Shown one piece after another: positions 58,470-64,000 of a stretch of DNA of 64,000 bases. Within the stretch, counting starts at the first letter, position 1. Each line of letters opens with the position of its first letter. The stretch spans positions 1,038,461-1,102,460 of the forward strand of contig FJOG01000016.1 of assembly GCA_900073065.1 (NCBI GenBank), in the 5' to 3' direction. This DNA is from Phialocephala subalpina. Its lineage: Eukaryota > Ascomycota > Leotiomycetes > Helotiales > Mollisiaceae. The position numbers and the translations under genes are program-made. The notes beneath the pieces are model-generated. The model did not search any database and was not told where the DNA came from. It was given only the letters and a program-made list of their open reading frames with translations.

Positions 58470-59411
58470 ATGGCAACAACCAAAATTCTCGTCCTCGGTG
58501 CTGGCGAATTGGGCACAGCTATCCTCACATCGCTCTCTCAACTCGCACCTCCGCACACTTCCATCACTGTCCTACTTCGTCCTTCTACAATCAATTCCAC
58601 CAACCCCTCCAAACTCACCGAGCTGAATCACCTCAAATACCTAAACATCGCCTTCCTCCCCGGCGACATCTCAACCTCAACACCCTCCTCACTCTCATCC
58701 CTCTTCCAACCATTCGACCTAATAATAAACTGCCTAGGCTTTGCCTCAGGCCCTAGCTCCCAAATCAAAATCACGAAAGCAGTACTAGATGCAAAAGTGA
58801 AGAGATTCGTTCCCTGGCAATTCGGCGTCGACTATGATATCGTCGGCCGTGATTCTGCTCAAGAGCTTTGGGATGAACAGCTTGATGTGAGGGATTTGCT
58901 GAGGGAGCAGGAGGGGACGGAATGGATTGTTGTTTCTACGGGGATGTTTACTTCTTTTCTTTTCGAACAATTTTTTGGTGTGGTGGATTTTGGGGAGGAA
59001 GAGGGGGAGGTGACGGTAAGGGCGTTGGGAGGGTGGGAGAATAGGGTTACTGTTACGACGCCTGATGATATCGGGAAGTTGACTGCTATGGCTGTGTTCG
59101 AAACGCCCAACCTAAAGAACCAGATCATCTACACAGCCGGCGAAACTATTTCCTATGCCAGGGTGGCGGAGATCGTTGAGAAATTAGTCGGTGAAGGTAG
59201 GAAAGTGAACAGGGAGGTCTGGTCCGTGGAGAAACTGAGAGAGGATCTAAAGGCTGATCCCGAAGACGCGGTCAAGAAATATAGGGTTGTTTTCGCGGAG
59301 GGGAAGGGGGTTAGTTGGGATGAGGGGAAGACGTTCAATGTGCAGAGGGGGATTGAGGTCACGGATGTGGAGGGGTTTGCTCGGGAGAAGTTCGGAGCGA
59401 TTAAGAAGTGA
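58470..59411 (+). CDS. NmrA/isoflavone-reductase-like NAD(P)-binding protein
   Basis: A single exon of 313 residues. The nucleotide-binding motif GAGELGTAI is at residues 10-18. VLLRPSTI after the second strand has an arginine that fits NADPH. The family blocks FDLIINCLGFASG, KRFVPWQFGVDYD, STGMFTSFLFE, and TTPDDIGKLTAMAV are typical of fungal isoflavone-reductase/PCBER-like proteins. The lysine usual in the plant active site is replaced here by a WQFGVDYD context. It probably reduces a small aromatic or acts as a redox sensor; no substrate can be named. The gene follows HIS7 on the same strand 254 bp downstream, with no sign of shared function. Confidence 0.9.
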   Translation: MATTKILVLGAGELGTAILTSLSQLAPPHTSITVLLRPSTINSTNPSKLTELNHLKYLNIAFLPGDISTSTPSSLSSLFQPFDLIINCLGFASGPSSQIKITKAVLDAKVKRFVPWQFGVDYDIVGRDSAQELWDEQLDVRDLLREQEGTEWIVVSTGMFTSFLFEQFFGVVDFGEEEGEVTVRALGGWENRVTVTTPDDIGKLTAMAVFETPNLKNQIIYTAGETISYARVAEIVEKLVGEGRKVNREVWSVEKLREDLKADPEDAVKKYRVVFAEGKGVSWDEGKTFNVQRGIEVTDVEGFAREKFGAIKK

Positions 59412-60100
59412 GTGCTTATTGAGGGAAGTTGGCTCTTGTATTTGTACGCTTCCTGGTGCCGATGAATAAGGATTTAGCAATAAAAGGCTCATCTTCCTCT
59501 ATGTGGGATGAAATATATAGGCGTAGGAATATAATGAGCTCGACATGGCTTTAGTCCAGTCTCCATTTCACATTGTTCGTGTCGAGCGTCGCCTCCCTGA
59601 CCAATCAATTACCCAATAGGAACCCTCCCCATCTTAGTGAGGTGATTCCAAGTCAGTAAGACATTTTATATGTTACTTGATATGTCATGGGAAAGCGGCG
59701 TCTAGGTCGTGTGAGCCTTCGGAGAAGATGTGCTGAGCACATTGTCTTGACCGTGGGGGTTGTGACTTTCCGGGCTGTAGAAGGATTTGGCTGAGTGTCG
59801 TAACTTGGACGATTTATTGATTGTTTTCTGATGCTTCGAGGTTCAATTTCAAGTGGTGTTTGGATCTCATGCGGGCTGGCGAAATTTTGAAGTGCGGGTG
59901 CCATCTCAACCAGAAAGGGGAACGGCCCTAAGAAAAGGCGACCACTGCACCAGAACGCAACATCCTTTTCGATGCGTGTTAGCGCACTTTGGCCACAAAC
60001 AGCATATTGAGACATGACAGAACTACACAAGGGCAAACGGCTTTTGCATAGAAAATCGCACGCAACGCTAATAACAAAGTAAACAGAAGTGCAAATTGAC
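59412..60100. other. Intergenic between convergent genes
   Basis: Nearly 700 bp between the reductase (plus) and the coiled-coil protein (minus). A minus frame at 59653-60174 overlaps the coiled-coil gene's 3' end in another frame and has no domain. Nothing else is seen. Confidence 0.45.
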
Positions 60101-61273
60101 CTAGACAAGCTCCCATTCCGACTCGCCGCCAGATTCCACCTCGGCTTCCACGAGACTTGGAGCCGATGTTGCAACAGAGCTTGGTCTTGAACTTGTAGAG
60201 GGTCGGTGTCGTTCGACCAGTACCGTGGTCATTTCCATGTCCTCTTCGTCCTCATCAGGGAATCTATCCACGAGGTGCTCGGAGTAATTGGGTGGTGGCC
60301 CCCTGGACTTTTGGCTCTTCCCGGCCTGTTCCGCCTTCTCAATTTGCTTGCTCAACTCAGACTTTTGAATGTTTTCGACAGTCTTGGACTTCGCGTCTTT
60401 CCTCTCGGCTTCCTTATCACTTTCCTCGGCATCGTATATGTTTTCCGCCTCCTTGCCTTTCTCACCCTTCTCTACCTCGACATCCGTCTCATCTTTCTCT
60501 GCCTCTTCTTGGAACTCCTCGAGGAACTTGAGGACTTCGTGCTCTTTCTGAGCTGCCTTTTCAGCCTCATCTGCCTGCTTCTCAGCCTCAGCAGCCAGCT
60601 CCTCACGGACCAATATATCGGTAAGCGCAGGCTCATTCTCAACAACCCAAATCAATAATTGCTTCGTCCTCGCATCATGTCTCGTAATTTCCTCTTCGTC
60701 AATCCCATACGTCTTCAAATACTTCGAAATCCGTTGAAATCCCCCACCTCCATACCCCCCATTGAACGTCTTCAACACACCGTAATCACCCCCACCAGCC
60801 CTCTCCTCCCTCACTGCATGCACCAACAACTTCTCAATTTGTCCCAAGCTGAAATCTTTTCGTCCCAATGGGGACAATCCGAGACTTTCGACGAAGGTAT
60901 CGACGGCATCATACCCCACCATCACCTCGCTTCTCAAATTGTTGAGATGGCGTTGGGCGTCATCGGCTTGGAGCCAGATGTCGGGACCGATCTCATAATA
61001 GGTCGAAACACATTCTTGGAGCTCACATAGGGCGTAGGTCAGGGATTCGAGGATGTGAAGCCAGTCTTTGCGGCGGTCTTGGCAGCGTTGAATGAGGAGG
61101 GAGTGAGGGTTGTTTGCTTGCTTGATGAGGCTTTCTAGATGGCGATGGATGGCCGCGAGGTCTTCGGAGAGGTCTTCAAAGACTGAGGCTGCGGCTGTAC
61201 AGCTGTTTGATAGCTGTTGGACGAGCTCATCGAGGGGGACGAAGTCGTCCTGTGTGAAAGTTGTCGGTGGCAT
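60101..61273 (-). CDS. Acidic coiled-coil protein, unknown function
   Basis: A single exon of 390 residues from ATG 61273. I do not recognise a named domain. The N-terminal half (1-200) is helical and moderately conserved-looking (DDFVPLDELVQQL, DWLHILESLTYALCELQE, GPDIWLQADDAQRHLNNL), with a glycine-rich loop GGYGGGGFQRISKYLKTYG near residue 170. Residues 210-320 form a long, highly charged Glu/Lys/Ala coiled coil (EEFQEEAEKDETDVEVEK). The tail is Ser/Pro-rich and acidic, with PPPNYSEH and a final ESEWELV. It could be a scaffold or stress-related protein. The length of the frame and the biased composition of the middle argue for a real gene. Confidence 0.75.
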   Translation of the reverse strand: MPPTTFTQDDFVPLDELVQQLSNSCTAAASVFEDLSEDLAAIHRHLESLIKQANNPHSLLIQRCQDRRKDWLHILESLTYALCELQECVSTYYEIGPDIWLQADDAQRHLNNLRSEVMVGYDAVDTFVESLGLSPLGRKDFSLGQIEKLLVHAVREERAGGGDYGVLKTFNGGYGGGGFQRISKYLKTYGIDEEEITRHDARTKQLLIWVVENEPALTDILVREELAAEAEKQADEAEKAAQKEHEVLKFLEEFQEEAEKDETDVEVEKGEKGKEAENIYDAEESDKEAERKDAKSKTVENIQKSELSKQIEKAEQAGKSQKSRGPPPNYSEHLVDRFPDEDEEDMEMTTVLVERHRPSTSSRPSSVATSAPSLVEAEVESGGESEWELV

Positions 61274-62023
61274 GGTGACGATTGATCGGTTGAGTTCTTC
61301 AAGGTAGTACAGCGTTCAGGTATCTGGAGATCGCAATGAGAATAAAAGATTCTATTCAGGAAGAAATAAGCTGAGGTTCGAAGTTGTCGTCGTAAGGCTG
61401 AGGACGTTGATCTGCCGTGGCTGCCTGGCAGGGGCAACAGTGAATCCAATAGGTGACGCAAGCGAAGCATGTCTCACTGCATGCTCGGAACTCGGTCACC
61501 ATGCTTGAAGGAAGGATACTTGGGAATGGCTTCACTATTGGTTGTGTTGTTTAACAAAGTTCCCCTTGTTTGTCAGACAGCTTCAAGGTCGCAATCTGGC
61601 CTTTTATGACTCGCCCACTGAGATCGCAACATACGCTACATGGAGGCTCCGAGTCAGCTAAATTCCGCATCGTCCGCCATTGAGATCCGGGTCAACACTG
61701 AAGGAGTGAAATATAATTATTGAGATGCATGGCTGGGGCGGGGTTTTTGCTTTGGTAATAGATCAAGCCCTATAGGTTGTTGGCCAATCTCCCACGTGAT
61801 AGGCCTGTACTTACGCCACCACGAGTACGAAATTGAGCACGCTTTGAGACCTAGCATCCGGTACCAGAAGCGAAGAATCTAGGAACCTCGTTGCAGTAGA
61901 GCAAGGCAACAGAAATCCCAAGCACGGACCACGCATAGCTCTTTTCATTTCCAAAATAAAGATTCCTTTGTGTCATTGCGGTAAAAGACGGGTGCTCCAA
62001 TTCCCTGTCGAGGGCTTCTAAGA
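61274..62023. other. Intergenic, no gene seen
   Basis: 750 bp upstream of the coiled-coil gene and downstream of the DUF4238 gene. A 64-codon minus frame at 61851-62045 overlaps the DUF4238 3' end and is not supported. Confidence 0.45.
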
Positions 62024-64000
62024 TCACTGTACCAAACAGCTCCACCCCTCGTCCGCGCCTTCGCCAACTTGCGCAATCGACCGAGAACCAAACAATGGGT
62101 ACACAACATCAAACAAAACCTTTTCCAACTCGAGATTCTCAACAAGCCGCTTTCCTGTTCCCTCATCGTTATAACCCCGCACCAGGTCGCGTGTAAGCAG
62201 CTCAATCTTCTCATCTTCCGAGAAGATGGGGTCCAAAGGAGATTTCCACATTTTCTGCCAGTTGTCCTTGACGATTTCACGCATGGCTTTGGCAGCTTCT
62301 TCGATTTTTGGAATTCCTGCTATGTTGTTAGTGTGATGCCGCCGCGGAAATTCTTGCAGATTGCTAGACTATACCGCAGTCACATATGCTCCCTATAATC
62401 ATAAAGTGTTAGCTCAATCTGATAAATTTATATGAATGGGGTACGGATGATGACTTACCTTGAGTTCCTAGCACTAGCTCCTTCTCCTCGTGCAATCGCT
62501 TCAATCCATCATCGTCTAGAGTCAGCTCGCTAATGAGACCCCATATCGGTTTCGCTATCAGAAAGCCATTGAAAGAGGCATGATGCATCAGGCGGCAAAA
62601 ATCTTCTTTCCGAAACAAGTGTCTTGCTGTCCTTGACTTGAGCAACTTGGAAAGATACAAATGAAGGAAGGAAGGGTACGTACAAGCAGCAACGACATCC
62701 TCTAAACCGTGTAGATGCTGTGCAGGTAGCACATAGTCTTCCAATGTGTTTTGAATGCCAATCATCGTACCACCCAGCTTCATGAAGCGTATGCGTTTGA
62801 GATATATCCAGACAACTTGTACTGGAAATTGGTCATACACCTCCAGAAACCTATTTCGTTTAGCTTCCCGAGTTTCTGTCGGTAGGCCACGTGTGCTAGA
62901 GTCGAGCTTGATACGCATGTAGAGTAAGCCGCAAGCTTGATCAAAGTCTTTGCTATCAAGGGCCTTTCCACCTTGAGATGGTTAACCGCGTACTATATTT
63001 ACGCTGCGAGTACTCACTGAGCTCGAAGTAAAGCTCCTTTGCTTTATTGTCTTGAATAAACAATGCATGCACTTTATCTGCAGGCACTTCCTCCCTCGAT
63101 GGATTTGGCCACGGATCGGGAATGTCTTGTGTCGGGATTGTTGTAGCTAATAGCTTCGCTGCCAGATTAAGCTTCTTAATAGCTCGAAGACGACTACTGT
63201 CAATGTCAAACTCGCTACGACTAGCCAGGTAATGCTCAAGTGTCTTGTAGGTAGTACTCTTGTTATTGAAGACAATCAAGTCAATGCGATGACTCTCCTC
63301 CAGCATGATGCCATTGATCTTATTGACATACTCCTCTGGTGTGGAGAAGAATCGGAAACCAAACTTGTCGTTTGCCCCAGTTGGTCCTCCATTGATGGGA
63401 ACAAGTCTTCCGTCGATGATCTTGGAATACGAGTTGAGTGCTTTGCTGATAGGAAGATCTCTTAGTGACAACCTTGCTTCTTCAGGGCGGGGGTGTCCAT
63501 CCACGCTAGCTTTGTAAAACATCTCTCTATGTTCTCTAATCGTGTCATCAAAATCCTCCTCCGGCACAGGCAGAATGAAATTCCGAAGCACAATCAAGAG
63601 TCTTGGTGCTATAGGAGCAAAGACGTGGAATTCCGTGTAGGCTGATAATTCCATTTTGCGAGTTACTGGATTTAATCGTTCGCTCGACGCACCCTCATGT
63701 ATGCTGTACGCATTCTGCGTGAGCAAGAATTCGTCATCCGTGTTGGTTGGAGTAATGAGGGCCATATAGAATCCCTGGACATTGCTGATGAACCATTTTG
63801 CATCGTCAGGATAGATGCGCTTTTGTATCTTCTCTATCCACTCCATGCGATAATCCATCTTCAAGTCGAGAATACCCTTGATGTTGTCAAACCATACATC
63901 AATTGGTTTCTTGATTCCTGTTTCCTTCATATATTTCAACATCTTTTCTCTATCGTCCGCGTCGTAGTCATCGGAATTGTCGTGACAATAGCGCCTGTGA
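62024..64000 (-). CDS. DUF4238 family protein, 5' part outside window
   Basis: Five exons on the minus strand (64000-63018, 62971-62684, 62626-62459, 62392-62375, 62319-62024) are in phase and open at the right edge, so the start is missing. The family is judged from DAKWFISNVQGFYMAL, DDEFLLTQNAYSIHEG, YTEFHVFAPIAPRLLIVLR, RKEDFCRLMHHASFNG and CDC-AGIPKIEEAAKAM. DUF4238 proteins are widespread in fungi and bacteria; their function is not established. Introns are 46, 57, 66 and 55 bp. The 57-bp intron has no in-frame stop and could be retained. The fourth exon is only 18 bp (62375-62392) and supplies the GSICDC piece that relatives keep. A CACTAACA branch site precedes the last exon. Confidence 0.85.

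Overview
The window is nuclear DNA of a filamentous ascomycete (Pezizomycotina). Genes are split by short introns (about 45-160 bp) with GT-AG ends and CTAAC/CTGAC branch points. The gene families are typical of these fungi: HET-domain proteins, a NACHT-ankyrin NLR, a Zn2Cys6 regulator, a PTH11-type rhodopsin-domain protein, a fused HisH-HisF enzyme and a GPI-anchored GH76 enzyme. A Leotiomycete would fit, but the sequence alone cannot prove it. All exon maps were built by hand from splice signals, reading phase and family alignment from memory.

Layout. 1-6.5 kb: a frame-disrupted lactonase cut by the left edge, an uncharacterised multi-pass membrane protein, a MITE-like element with 30-bp perfect inverted ends, and a small Rossmann-fold reductase. 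6.5-17.9 kb: an Uds1-like septation protein on the minus strand and a leukotriene-A4-hydrolase-type aminopeptidase on the plus strand, separated by about 6.8 kb with no recognisable gene but with a cluster of CACGTG boxes. 18-20.7 kb: a five-exon HET protein, tail to tail with the aminopeptidase.

22-33 kb: a Zn2Cys6 transcription factor, a broken 2-oxoglutarate/Fe(II) oxygenase whose 3' end is duplicated in tandem (250 bp, perfect), a three-exon NLR (esterase, NACHT, nine ankyrin repeats, ZZ zinc finger) lying between two copies of an ~85-bp direct repeat, and an NCS1 nucleobase-type permease. Regulator, oxygenase and permease look like an older uptake/oxidation cluster into which the NLR was inserted. 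33-43.6 kb: a serine beta-lactamase-fold hydrolase, a PTH11-like receptor, a P450, an intronless second HET protein and a small CorA-like membrane gene.

43.7-49.2 kb: a seven-exon gene for a ~1725-residue protein with a complete kinase domain followed by nearly 1000 residues of unnamed sequence. With the two HET genes and the NLR it forms an allorecognition- or immunity-type island of about 30 kb. 50-64 kb: a PhyH dioxygenase, a GH76 cell-wall enzyme, HIS7, an NmrA/isoflavone-reductase-like protein, an acidic coiled-coil protein and a DUF4238 gene cut by the right edge. Conserved housekeeping genes therefore bracket a variable middle. No tRNA, rRNA or CRISPR array was seen.
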